Shown: positions 12,734-23,552 of the stretch, piece by piece
Layout: the number at the start of each line of letters is the position of its first letter
How positions within the stretch are numbered: position 1 is the first letter of the stretch
Assembly: GCF_018320785.1 (NCBI RefSeq)
Contig: NC_054885.1
Coordinates: 11,964,421 to 12,028,420 of the forward strand
DNA length: 64,000 nucleotides
From: Cheilinus undulatus
Taxonomy: Eukaryota; Chordata; Actinopteri; Labriformes; Labridae
Direction: 5' to 3'
Position numbers and translations under genes: made by a program
The notes under the pieces: generated by a model
The model's database searches: none
Told to the model about the DNA's origin: nothing
The model's input: only the letters and a program-made list of their open reading frames with translations

Positions 12734-13076
12734 TCCTTTTATCATCCGCTCCCATACATATCACTGTCCATCAAAGGACAGGAATAAACACACTGCAGAT
12801 TGTCGCAAAGCTAATGTTTTTAGAATGTGCTAAATTTATCTGCAAAATCGTGTCGCTCCTGATGTGCATAGAAACAAGCTACAAAATTCGCCTCTGAATT
12901 ACTCGCATTTTCATGCCGTTTATTCGAGTCGCCGGATCTATGTGTAAAGGCCTCTGAATAATTTATAAATAATAAACTTATACCAGAAATACGGACTCAA
13001 AGATTTAAGCAGTAGGCCGAACAGTTTTCATACTTCTCTCCAGATCCCCCTGGTGTGGGATGGGTAAGTCTTCCAT
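9126..13076 (-). CDS. GIMAP/AIG1-type GTPase, copy A
   Basis: Two exons: 13034-13076 and 9126-10030, giving 315 aa. Exon 1 encodes a short leader (MEDLPIPHQGDLER). Exon 2 carries the AIG1 GTPase domain: P-loop GKSGAGKSS (about residues 23-31), switch motif DTPGF, and the G4-like THGD. A strongly charged coiled-coil segment with many EER repeats follows, then a hydrophobic C-terminal anchor (VIAVAGLPIIVVVTAMLL) with basic RRYRHS end, suggesting tail anchoring in an intracellular membrane. GIMAP proteins are guanine-nucleotide-binding proteins of lymphocytes and immune tissue; the exact orthologue is unclear because fish families expand lineage-specifically. Its exon 1 donor lost four bases relative to copy B, and a GT four bases on is predicted to be used. 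The start was chosen because an equivalent leader exon is present in both copies. Confidence 0.88.
10284..10880. other. Unit-A-specific block in GIMAP A intron
   Basis: Unit B reads directly from TTTTTTATTTCT into ATTTTAAAAG, whereas unit A carries about 600 extra bases between these landmarks. I see no clear inverted ends, so insertion in A or deletion in B cannot be decided. No gene was found in it. Confidence 0.55.
11119..11673 (+). mobile_element. Inverted-repeat DNA element carrying a RecQ-like first exon, copy 1
   Basis: This 555-bp element starts TAACCTTGCAAAGCAGATGG and ends CCATCTGACGTGTCAGGTTA, an imperfect terminal inverted repeat. It is absent from the equivalent place in duplication unit B (near 19585). 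Inside, ATG 11308 opens 31 codons beginning MAEELSMDA and containing LLKEEQRTA, ending exactly at a GTGAGT donor after 11400. The LKEEQ pattern resembles the start of RecQ-type helicase domains; no helicase core follows. It looks like a deletion derivative of an autonomous element that kept its promoter and first exon. The reading as a helicase relative is tentative. Confidence 0.6.
12525..12566. repeat. Perfect 15-bp inverted repeat (hairpin)
   Basis: The arms AGTTAACTCCCTCCA and its complement flank a 12-base loop, within the GIMAP A intron. The hairpin was not seen in unit B. Confidence 0.7.
12695..12729. repeat. (GA)n microsatellite
   Basis: A GA run in the GIMAP A intron. The ER- and LS-repeat open frames here are artefacts of it. 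Confidence 0.95.
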
Positions 13077-13219
13077 GGCAAAGGTTGAACTATAGTCTGA
13101 TAGCTAAAGCAGCCTGCTAAAAACACTTTATGTGTAAAAATGTAAAAGTATTCTTCGACTGAGTGACAGAAGTGTTCTTGTTCTGACCAGCTTCTCCTCT
13201 TTGTGCTGCTCTTCCAACT

Positions 13220-13231
13220 GAAAGTGAAAGA
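13220..13231 (+). promoter_or_regulatory. ISRE/IRF-like motif upstream of GIMAP copy A
   Basis: GAAAGTGAAAGA keeps both GAAA cores with the two-base spacing of an IRF-binding element. It lies about 145 bp upstream of the GIMAP A ATG. In copy B the same place reads GAAAGTAAAAGA, with the second core broken. Confidence 0.4.
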
Positions 13232-15545
13232 CTCAGGGAGTCCGAAACAAACACAGCCTCTCTCTCAGACAGGTTACACAAGTTAAAACAATGCTCTCAA
13301 TATTAATATATGCATCCTAAAATAATTTTTGTTTGAATAAATTCATACTACATATTGCCAACTTAGTGAAGGGAAATGATGCATATATGGAAATTTCTGA
13401 ACAGACTCTGATCCTCTGTTCATGAACACTACCATCACATGTACAGTGAAAATTAAGGACAAAATGTAAAGAGAAGGCACTTCTCGACACTCATCCAAGT
13501 GTATCAAACTTTAATTGTTGAACAGCGACATCTAGCGACCAATAGATGTAGGCCTAACTGATTATAAAGAAGTGGCTCCAGTGTGGGTCTAAGACTGGAC
13601 AACAGTATCAAATATGAACTAAGTGTAACGCACTGTAAAAGCTAATACATAATTTCTTGTTAGCTCTTTTATGAGGTTAAGTTAAAATAGTCTTGTCTAG
13701 AAAAGAGTAAATTCATATTAGAAATACATTTAGTTCAAAAATATTTCAGCTAAAGACTGTTGAAAATAGCATTACTGTGATATTTATATTTTGTCTGTGA
13801 AGGAAAAATGCTTCTGCCTTCCCTTTAAGAAAAAGACACTGCCCCTTTAAGAGATGTACACAGTTTAAAGTCTAAACTTAACGTGTGTAAAAGAAAAAAA
13901 AAACAGGTGGATGCATGTTTTGGCAGCATATGCATCCATTAGCCTAACTTTGAGTCCTGTTTTGTTTTGTTTTTTTTTAGTTACAGAATTGGAGATGAAA
14001 GGTCAAAACTATGACATAAAAAGTATAACTATTAGTTAAAAGACATCACTTTTAGATAAGTTACAATCCTGAGATAAAAATTCAAAATTATCAGATATAA
14101 AGTCATATTTATACCATTAAAAGTCTAAATTATGACAGTCATAGTTCTTGGATAAAAAGTCACATTTATACCATTAAAAGTCTAAATTCTGTTTTTTTAT
14201 TCATAATATTAAGAATCTTAATTATGATGGTCATAAAGGCATAGACATGCAGAATAATGACCATGACTAAAGATAACAATAAAGAGCAGTAAGTGAAATA
14301 ACTGAGAACAAAGAAAAAAAAAAAAAACATAAACCATACAACTGTTAACAGATTTGCTGTCAATTATTTGGAAATTATGCCTCATCCTATTTCAAGCACA
14401 GGTATTTTCAACCATTTTTGCACAAAGCACACCTAAGATCAGTACAAAATATCAATGAAAACCACAATGATTAAAATAAAATGAATAAAAAGAAAGATTT
14501 TCTTTCATACCCAGATTATCACAATATACGCTGAATGCATGTATAAACCTATGGACAAAACAAGCATACTATTATGTGGCACTGTAATCATTTAATCACA
14601 ATTATCTTGTTTTCATGATTTTGGGAAGCTTAAAGTTGTAATTGAAATTAAACGTGCTTAATTGACCAGCTCTACCCTTTTCTATACAGAGTAACCTCTT
14701 GTTAAAGTGAGTAAAGTTGTTGTTATAACTTGGCATGGCATACCAACGCTTTCCCTTTTCCAAATCATAAAAAAAAAACAATGTCATATTCTGGCTACTG
14801 TTCTAGCAAACAGTGGCCAAAAAAAGCAGCACAAACACACTGTTGTAATCGCGTCTCTTTATTAAGTCCACTAACAGTTATTGTACAGGCCAATCTACTA
14901 TTTTTCTTGTTACACTTTTAATTAACTTTCCCATCTCTGAACAGCTTCAAACAATTCTCTTTTATAAACCATAACCAAAATTAAATATAAGTAAATTGAC
15001 TGAGAGTAAATTAACTTAGGTTAGTGAAACACAAGACATTACAGTTGCTTGAAGTCCAAGAAAACCAGGTCAGGTATGGAGGTCCTGTTTACCAAGATTG
15101 AACCAAACCATGCTTTCAGGGTATAAAATCACAACCCAGGTATTAACAGTGTCTGATCTTTTCCACATCCTGATCAGCAACTCATAGACTTAATTATTCT
15201 ACAAATTACAACCAATATCAAAATTATTACAGCAGAGTTTACAGAGAGGCAACTAAGGAGGTGAATACCGCCTGTTAGATGCTGTTAAAGAAAGCTTTCT
15301 GAAACAGACCCAAACTTCAGTGCAACTATCTATCAAAGTCAGAGTAGGCTTTACCACTGAGGTCACACTTATGAGTTTAATGAGTACAGCCATGCTTGCC
15401 TGAATCTCCACTGATAAAGCAGGAGGTGATACACATATAAAAAAAATAAAATAAAATAAATGCACAATATGTAAATTCCACCACCAGGAGGCTCTCGATC
15501 AAAACAATAACAAAAGATGCAGCACAGCTGTGTCCAACTCTCCTC

Positions 15546-15748
15546 AAAACATATTTACTGGCGCGTCAAGTGGTTAAGGCACACGCCATATACGCAGGCG
15601 ACCCGGGTTCAAATCCGGCCCATGGCACTATTTCCTGCATGTCTCTCCCCGCTCTTCTCCCCGTTTCCAATTCTATCCACTTTCCTATCTAATAAAGGCA
15701 AAAAAGGCCAAAAATAAATCTTTAAAAAAAAAAAAAACATATTTACTG
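15546..15748 (+). mobile_element. tRNA-derived SINE with target-site duplication
   Basis: The SINE body is 15561-15733. It has a tRNA-like head with a B-box GGTTCAAATCC at 15606-15616, a GCATGTCTCTCCCC middle and a poly-A tail. A 15-base direct repeat AAAACATATTTACTG flanks it (15546-15560 and 15734-15748). Unit A has the empty site near 6855. Confidence 0.92.
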
Positions 15749-16599
15749 AATATTTTGTTTCATTGTTAAATTTCCCTTACAGAAGGAGAAAAGCTGTTAA
15801 AACTGCCTTTCTTGTTTGCACTGTGAGCTACTCAAAAAACATTCAAGGATTGGCACTTTTAACCGCTTTTCTCCCTCATATGTGCATTTCATCTATGAAA
15901 TCAAACCGGTGGTTTATGGTTTAGCAAATATGGATTTTCTTGAATAGAGTAGAGGTGGGAGTACTAATAGGGCGTCTGGTCTCTACCAGACCTAAAAATG
16001 CCTTGTGGGGCCACAACGTTACAGGGATTGAGGGATGGGTGGTCTATCCCAAGTAACAGCAAAAATATGATTGAGATACAGCAACAGAAAGACCATTTCC
16101 ACTAGCTGTTCCCACTTTGTTATGTAGCAGTCTATACTATTCACACAAACCATGTCTGTCAAGGTAGGTAACAGCCACCAGAACAGGGCACGTCCTATTA
16201 CAACTATAAAAATGAAGAATTTTTCTGACTTTAGAAATTGCTGCAAATACTTAGCGCAATGTAATAGCTCAACAAAAACATATACAGTACTGTGCAGATT
16301 TTTAAGGCATTTTTGAGGCTGAAGTGAGGCATAGATGTGGCAAGTGAGCTGCCTGAGGGCACCATTGGGCAGGAAGGTGAACTGACACAACCCTGATTGT
16401 GATCTGAATTTCTTGCATATTGCCAGGGGCATGGGAAAATAATCTGTAGAAAAATAACAAAGTCCACACCTTTAGGGTGGAATAAGGGGTGGATGTGGCA
16501 AGTGAGCACGGCCAAGGGTACTGTCTGAGCCGGTAGTAGAGTTACCACAAGCCCCTGGTTGTGCTGCTGGGATACCAAGGGCCTGAAGACCACTGTTTT

Positions 16600-17400
16600 T
16601 TTTCCCAGTATTACCTATGTAGGATAGTTCTGTAACCTACATAGGTAACTTTGCTACATTGGCATCGACTTCATTTGCTAAAGCTCACATTGCTTAAAGG
16701 GATACTTCAACTTCAGCGTGGTGAATGTACAGGTCACAACTTGTCCACGAGAGCGTTTTGGAGTTGTTGGATTGTGTATTTGATTAGTTTGATGAGGGAA
16801 AGCCGGAATACCGTCTGCTTACATTGAGTTGGCACAGCAGGTCCAAACTCGGCAGCGCCGATCCAAAAATAGCTTGCACCGACAACTAAAGGTAACAAAC
16901 CTATTACTAAGACTATAGGAATTATGGCAATGGGCGAATTTACCAAAATGTTGAAGTATCCCTTTAAGTGTAAGTAGCTACATTGGCTTATCTAGTGACA
17001 TTAACTATGTAGCCACTTTAGCTTTAACTAAAGCTAACAAAGCAAAAGCAAGCCACAATGTTGTTACTTATGGAGGATAGATTTGTTCGCTAACTCTGCT
17101 ACATTAGCATTGGCTACATTTTTTAAGCTCGCATTGCTTAAGTTTAAGTAGCTACATTGTCTTACCTAGTAACATTAACTATGTAGCTATGTTAGCTTAA
17201 GCTGAAGCTAACAAAGCAAAAAACAATGTAGTTACCTATGTAGGTTAGCTATGTAGCCTACATAGGTAACTTAGCTATGACAGTATTGGCTTCATCTGCA
17301 AAAACTCACAGTGCTTAAGTTAAAAGTTGCTACATTGACTTACCTAGTAACATCAACTATGTAGCTACATTAGCTTTAGCTAAAGCTAACAAAGCAACAG
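16600..17400. repeat. Tandem array of about 170-190 bp TAGCT-rich units
   Basis: The order TTACCTATGTAGG, TTAGCTATG, TTCATCTGCAAAA, CATTGCTTAAG, CTACATTG, ACCTAGTAACAT, AGCTAAAGCTAACAAAGC recurs three to four times. Shorter related TAGCT-rich stretches occur near 8570-8650, 39050-39260 and 44600-44720. Confidence 0.75.
16694..16967. mobile_element. piggyBac-like MITE at a TTAA site
   Basis: The element body is 16698-16963 (266 bp), with inverted ends AGGGATACTTCAAC and GTTGAAGTATCCCT, flanked on both sides by TTAA. Sibling units of the host array show the empty site (GCTTAAGTTTAAGTAG near 17129). No transposase is present. The TTAA target is the hallmark of piggyBac-type elements. Confidence 0.85.
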
Positions 17401-18161
17401 TGGACATCTAATTGCATACCTACTAGGCCTTTACATAATTTAATCCCAGGTTAGACCTCTGACCTGTACTGTTTTATTGATGAAATTCTGCTTAGACTGC
17501 GATGTCTACAGCATTGTTATTTGATGAATGTGACTGCCAGAATTTGTTTATGAATTAAGTTGATTAGTTTTTAAATGTACAGATGCATACAGATGTGACA
17601 TCCTACTGTGTAAGTCTGTAAGATGGGGCATATGAGATCTGTGATTTGCAGATGAAACTTGGCAAAAGGCACTTCTAATTTCCTCAACAGTGACAGTTAG
17701 GTCTGCTTTTAATTTCTCTGTTTTTTAACACATTTTTTACCAAGAAGACATAAAATCAATGTAAAGGAATCTTATCAAGTTTAACATGTTTATACTAGGA
17801 GTTTGCAGCCTTGAAGAGATAAGTACAATTAACTTCTCTTCTAGCATTGTTGTTAAGAAGACTGAGTTCATTAGTCTCGCCCCCCTGATTTTAATTGGTC
17901 AGAAAGTGAGGAATGACACTGATGAGGGCTGTAGTCCTCCAAAAGTTAAACTATTTTCACTGAGAAGTCTGTGAGCGTCAAGAAGACAGTTGACACTGGG
18001 GACATTTTCCCACTTATCTGTGAAATACTGAACAGCATTGTTTTTTGTTTGTTTTTTATCAGATGGGCTTAAGCTATTTCTAACAACGTGCCTAATGAAG
18101 TGACTGTTGTGTTCAGTGGCCACTTAAGAAACATCAGGTTTAGGCAGTTCCACATTCAGCG

Positions 18162-21100
18162 TCATTGCTTAGCTCTGGGGGTTGACACTTCTTGTGGGGG
18201 GCTACTGCCCATTAACACTGCAATTATCACCAGTATTATGGATACTATAACTATCAGAATCTTCTTCTCTAAATGTTTCTTCTGAGTCTCCTTTTCTGCA
18301 GCCTTCCTTGCTTCTTCTTCTTCTCTCATCCACAGCCTACACTTTCTTTCCTCCAGCTCATTCTCCCTGTGTTGCTCCTCCAGCCGTCTCTCCTCACGCC
18401 TGATCTCAGCATCTCTCTCTGCCAGGATGCTCTCCTGCCTTTCCCTGATCTTCCTCTCCTCTTCAGGATACATGTTTGTGCTGTAATACTTGTTTCCATT
18501 CAGGGCCACCATGGTCTGGATCTTCTCTATGAGCTTCGTCACCTGAGTCTGGTCTTGTTCGTCTTTGTTGTTGAAGACGTGGAAGCCGCCACTACATTTG
18601 CGTATGAAGTCGCGGAAGGCCTCGTCACTCTCAGAAACCACAGTGTTGATTGTTTTTCCTTCCAAGCGATCACCATGGGTGAACAGCACAATGGTGTAGT
18701 CCCAAACTTTTGGGCCAAACTTTGACTCGATCAGCATCTGGGTGTCTTGATCTTCCTGGGTCATCCGTCCAACAGGGACTACAAACACGAAGGCGTGAGG
18801 TCCTGGCTCTGTGAGTTTGACACGCTTGAGTATGTCTCGAACGATTTGGTCCTTACGTTTAAGCTCAAAAAAGCCGGGTGTGTCGATGACAACGACAGGA
18901 ACATCTTCTTTAACGTTCTCATCTATAGGCACATCTTTCACCACCCCTTCACCTTTCTCGCAGTGTTTAGTGACTCTCACTACCCTCATGTCTGATTTAA
19001 ACTCAACTCTTCCAAGGATGGTGTTCCCACTTGAGCTCTTGCCGGCCCCACTCTTTCCGAGAAGCATAATCCTCAGGGGCTCTGTGAAATCAAAAGGTAA
19101 GAAACACTTTACTTAACAAAATACTGCTTTCGTGAAGTTCCTCAGCAAACAATTTCACCTTAGATTAAATAGTTTATAAGTATGTTTGGTCTGCTAGTCG
19201 AAGAAATGCTCAGAAAACAGAAATACTGGGCACTATTTATTTGCCACAGTGTGATAGCAGCAGTAGATAACCAGTGTGAAGATGGTTTACAGAATGTGGC
19301 TAATCATAGCCGCTCTCGCACCACTGTTTTTTATTTCTATGTATTTTCCCCATTTTAAAAGTAAAAACAGTCAGTTTTTAATTAAAATGTTTCCTGACCT
19401 ATATCAATTATCATAAGAAACCTTTAATGGAAGACTTTTGGGTAAACTTGTGTGTTATAGCATATTGTTTTTTTTTTCTGGTAAATGTTTTAGTTTCACA
19501 AACACAAAGCCTATAACGATGTTATTAACTTAGAAAAACGTCTTTGCTAACTGCTTATAACGCTTCCTTTACACTACACTCTATAATTAAATATTCTTTA
19601 ATACTATGATTAGAAAAACGATGTATGAAAGTGTATTAGGGCCAACCTAAAAGATAAAACATGAAAGATAGTCTGTTGTTTTCTTAAGAAAAAAAATATT
19701 GAGAAAAATTGATTTGAGAAAATAATGTTTATATTTACAAAATCCAAACTCAGAATTCCAGGTTTAAAAAGTCATACATTTATGTTAAAAAAAACTTAAA
19801 ATTTCCAAGTTTCAAAAATCATATATTTTGATATAATAAAGTCAAAATTTCACACTTAGAGTTGATTCCTTAATAAAATGATACTTGTTACTTGGACCGT
19901 TTAATAAGAAAATACTTGTGATTTTAGCCCAGAATGATCACATCGTCTTTATTATCTGGACAAAGAAGAGACATTTCTGTAAACTAGGGTAAGGGTCGTA
20001 TAATTTTATGACTGTAACTGAAACAAACTCAAGTCTGCAAAAATTTTGACTTTATATCAAAATCAAATCAAAAGTCAGACATGTTTTTACATTGTAAAGT
20101 CAAAAATTTATACAAAACCAAACTGAAAGCAGTTGTGGGTTACCCTAGTTTAAAGAAATGTCTCTTCTTTGTCCAGATAATAATGATGATGTGATAATTC
20201 TAGGCTAAAATCACAAGGAAAAGTATTTCCTTATTAAAAAGTATTTCCTTATTAAACAGTCCAAGGAAAAAATTTCATTTCATTAAGGTCTCAACTCTCA
20301 GACATGCAAGGAAAACAGCTTCATCTGGTCCGATTTTCCTCCACACATTTGGCTATTTTCAACTTTGTAATGTTAAAAATTCAAAGTTTTGGTACACGTA
20401 AATCTGCGACTTTATGAAGTTCAACTTTTTTTTATTATTATTTTAGATTTCTTAAACTTGAACATTTCGATTTTATTTTCTCTCAAATTAACATATCCTC
20501 ACTAGTTTTAGAGGTCATATTGTAATAATGGGGGGCTGAGGTGAAAAGGTTGGGAACAACTGCACTTTGCTCAAACTTTTTAAAGACCTTAAACGACTGG
20601 CGACAATTTGACATCCTCTCACATCTAAAGATAGTTTGTCACAGAAAAAAAAACCAAAATGATATTTTAAAATCATTTACACAGAGCAGAAACAGAAGAA
20701 AAGTGAGAAACCGAAGAGATTCTGCAAGTTACTGCAACAACCGAAGAACTATCCCGGATACACTTCAGAATAAAAGTACACATTTCAGATAAAAGTACAG
20801 TATGAAAACGCGGGTTGTCACAGCACAGAAACACACTGTTGGGGCTTTTGCTTTGAAAACTCCAATGGAGGTTTACAGTACTTGTAAAATCAGCCTGGCA
20901 TAAATTGACAGAAAACAACTAGCAGCGTTGAGAGAGCTGACTGCAGCAGCTCTGTTAGACAGGTGTCAGTATCTCTAGAGCTATGAGAGGAGATTCAGCG
21001 GCTTTAGGCAGAGCTCCTATGCTTTGAAAAGTTAAAACGATAATGCACAACACTGGCTCCCATTGGTTGTTGATGACGTTCGCGTCACTGAAAACACATT

Positions 21101-21492
21101 AAGACTAATGAATTTTATAACCATCTTAAACCTAACAACAGGGTTCCTAGGAGCGGCCTATAACTTTAACAAAACTCTCGTGCCATTTCTCCGACTTCAG
21201 AGTTTTGTCTGACTTTGAAGGCCAACATGAGCTAACAGTGTGCTCTGTTTCCTTTATTTCCTGCCCCAACCCTGCTGCTGCTGAGCTGCCTATAAAACAC
21301 GTATATTTAAAACTCCTGTCATGGAGGCAGTCACTGATTAAACAAAAGCTGGTTAAAGGCTCAGCTAATTCTAAACAATATGAAGGAATCTAAACCAGAC
21401 AGACAGACTCAAAGATTTAAGCAGTAGGCCGAACAGTTTTCATACTTACCTCTCTCCAGATCCTCCTGGTGTGGGATGGGCAAGTCTTCCAT
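18162..21492 (-). CDS. GIMAP/AIG1-type GTPase, copy B
   Basis: Two exons: 21450-21492 and 18162-19081, giving 320 aa. The leader is MEDLPIPHQEDLER, followed by GKSGAGKSS, DTPGF and THGD in the AIG1 domain. A charged coiled coil (EERRLEEQHRENELEER) and a hydrophobic helix (ILIVIVSIILVIIAVLMG) with a polar tail (SSPPQEVSTPRAKQ) complete it. It is the paralogue of copy A. The GTPase parts are near identical, while the C-terminal anchor region differs almost throughout. The exon 1 donor is a standard GGTAAG. The likely role, as for the family, is nucleotide-dependent assembly on an intracellular membrane in immune cells; the membrane cannot be named from sequence. The upstream IRF-like motif is degraded relative to copy A. 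Confidence 0.9.
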
Positions 21493-22699
21493 GGCAAAGG
21501 TTGAACTATTGTCTGATAACTAAAGAAGCCTGCTAAAATCACTTTATGCGTAAAAGTGTAAAAGTATTCTTCGACTGAGTGCGACAGAAGTGTTCTTGTT
21601 CTGCAGCTTCCCCTCGTTGTGCTGCTCTTCAAACCGAAAGTAAAAGACTGTTTTTTTTTTTTTGGTTTACACTTGCCTCTCGGTCAGCAAGTTCAAACAA
21701 GCTGTCCAGGAACAAAATGTACATACAGGTAATATATATTTATCCTAAAATTGTATTTGTTTGAATAAATTCATACTACATCTTGCCAACTTAGTGAAGG
21801 GAAATGCATATATGGAACTTTTGACCAGACCCTGATACTCTGTTTATGAACACTATAAGGGCAAAATGTGAAGAGAAGGCACTTCTCGACACTAATCCAA
21901 GTGTACCAAACTTTAATTGTTGAACAGCGCCATCTAGCGACCAATAGATGTAACTGATTTCAAAGAAGTCAAGTGGATCCAGTGTGGGTCTTAGGGTGGA
22001 CAACAGCACAAAAATATGAACTGATAGGCATTGTAAAAGCGAATATATAATTTCTCGTTTACCCTTATACTAGTGTGTTAAGTTAAAATAATCTTAATCT
22101 TCATATTTGAAATACATTTAGTTAAAGATATTTCAGCTAAAGTCAGTTAAAAATAGCATTACTGTGATATTTATATTTTGTGAAGGAAAAATTGTTTCTG
22201 CCTTCCCTTTCTGAAAAAGGACACAGCCCCTTTAAGAGATGGAAACAGAGAAAGTGATTCTGTAAAGGAGAGCTGTAGCTACAGCAGTAGCTTGTGCTGA
22301 ACTTTGGGTTTTGTTAATAAAAGTTGCAAAAAGTGTCCTGGAGAATTCATCTAAATGGTGCAACATAAGCCTTTATTAACCTTTAAGTGTGTTAAAGAAA
22401 AAAATAAAAGGTTGCTGCACGTTTTGGCAGCATATGCAGTGATAAGCCAAACTTTGAGTCCCATTTTTTTGTCACAGAATTGGAGATAAAAGGTGAAAAC
22501 TATGACATAAAAAGTCACAACTACTATTTAGAAGGCATAACTTTGAGATAACAAGTTATATACCTGAGATAAAAAGTTATATTTATACCATTAAAAGTCT
22601 AAATTATGACAGTTATATTCTGAGATAAGAAGACATTACCAGATAAAAAGTTATATTTATACCATCAAAAGTCTAAATTATGACAGTCAAAATCCTGAG

Positions 22700-23552
22700 A
22701 TACTAAGTCAAATAAAGTAGTAAAAAGATAATTATGAGAGAGAAGTCCTATCTTTGTGCTACTCTGTAAACAATCATAACTGACATAGTAAGTCATAATG
22801 CATCAGTAAAAATGTCACAATTTTGAGGTTAGACATCAAATGACCACATTTTTTTCTTCAAATGTATTACTTTTGTCTTATAAGTTTGACTTTTTATAAT
22901 TTTTATATTTTACCACATATTTGTGGCTTTTATCCAAAAATTCATAGTAATGATTTTTTTTAATCTTTTGATTTTGACTTTTCATTTTTTAAGTATGTCT
23001 TTCTTTGCTCATGTTTTTTAATCTTTATGTCATAATTTTGAAATAGTATTTTTTAGAGGCTTTTAAATTCTTACCCCTTGTCTTTCCTTCCTCTTTTTTT
23101 AAGAGGCAGAAATGGACTTGCAAAGAATGGCTTCACTGTTTGCTGCAATGGTTCATCCTGCCCCTGCTTACTATGGTGACATAAACTATGTGGACAAAAG
23201 TATTTAGATGCCTGAATATTACATCAAAGGAACTGTACTGACATTGTATTCAAATACATGCACTTTAACATAGAAAGCTGACGTTTGGATGTTGAATTTA
23301 ATAACCATTTACCTCTACCAATCAGACAAAACCTTGAGTACATGGATAAAGTTTTATTGGAACTTAGTGTCGCAAAGTTCAATGCACTAAAATGTGACAT
23401 AAACATCCCACTTCATATCTTTAAAAAAAAGCCAGCTCATATGATTAATCAGTGATTATTTACAGTGAGTTTAGAGGAAGCCTTTTTTCCAGGCTGTTTT
23501 ACAACGGGACAGTAGTTTAGAGATGTCACAATCTCCTGACTCTCACAGCCGA
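22700..23552. other. Spacer with AT-rich degenerate motif and a TATGTGGACAAAAGTATT repeat
   Basis: No gene was found. The stretch 22480-23050 repeats TATACCATTAAAAGTC and GACTTTT themes. At about 23185 the sequence TATGTGGACAAAAGTATT resembles the end of a common fish Tc1/mariner-type repeat. A likely poly(A) signal of the next gene (AATAAA on the minus strand) lies at 23353-23358. Confidence 0.5.
23353..23358 (-). terminator. Candidate poly(A) signal of the Myb/SANT gene
   Basis: AATAAA on the minus strand, about 195 bp beyond the stop at 23553. It is the first such hexamer noticed downstream. Confidence 0.45.

Larger units (their letters stand above)
5783..14200. repeat. Tandem segmental duplication, unit A (GIMAP copy A)
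   Basis: The unit is collinear with 14349-22700 from CAGATTTGCTG at the left to the TTATACCATTAAAAGTC motifs at the right. Matching landmarks include 6541-7140 with 15221-16020, the GIMAP exons, and the promoter block at 12995-13300 with 21405-21660. Unit A differs by an extra block at about 10284-10880 and by a mobile element at 11119-11673. Outside the GIMAP gene the unit holds AT-rich DNA, TAGCT-rich repeats near 8560-8660, and a dispersed repeat at about 7720-8150. No other gene was found in 5800-9125 or 13300-14349. Confidence 0.9.
14349..22700. repeat. Tandem segmental duplication, unit B (GIMAP copy B)
   Basis: This unit is collinear with 5783-14200 in the same orientation. Unit-B-specific features are a tRNA-derived SINE at 15561-15733, the TAGCT-rich tandem array with a piggyBac-like MITE at 16600-17400, and diverged sequence at 20460-21400. 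No gene other than GIMAP copy B was found. Units A and B are separated only by about 150 bases of AT-rich DNA (14200-14349). Confidence 0.9.

Noticed and set aside
15561-15630. Possible functional tRNA gene
   Set aside because: Only the B-box is good. The SINE body, poly-A tail and target duplication show it is a retroposed SINE.
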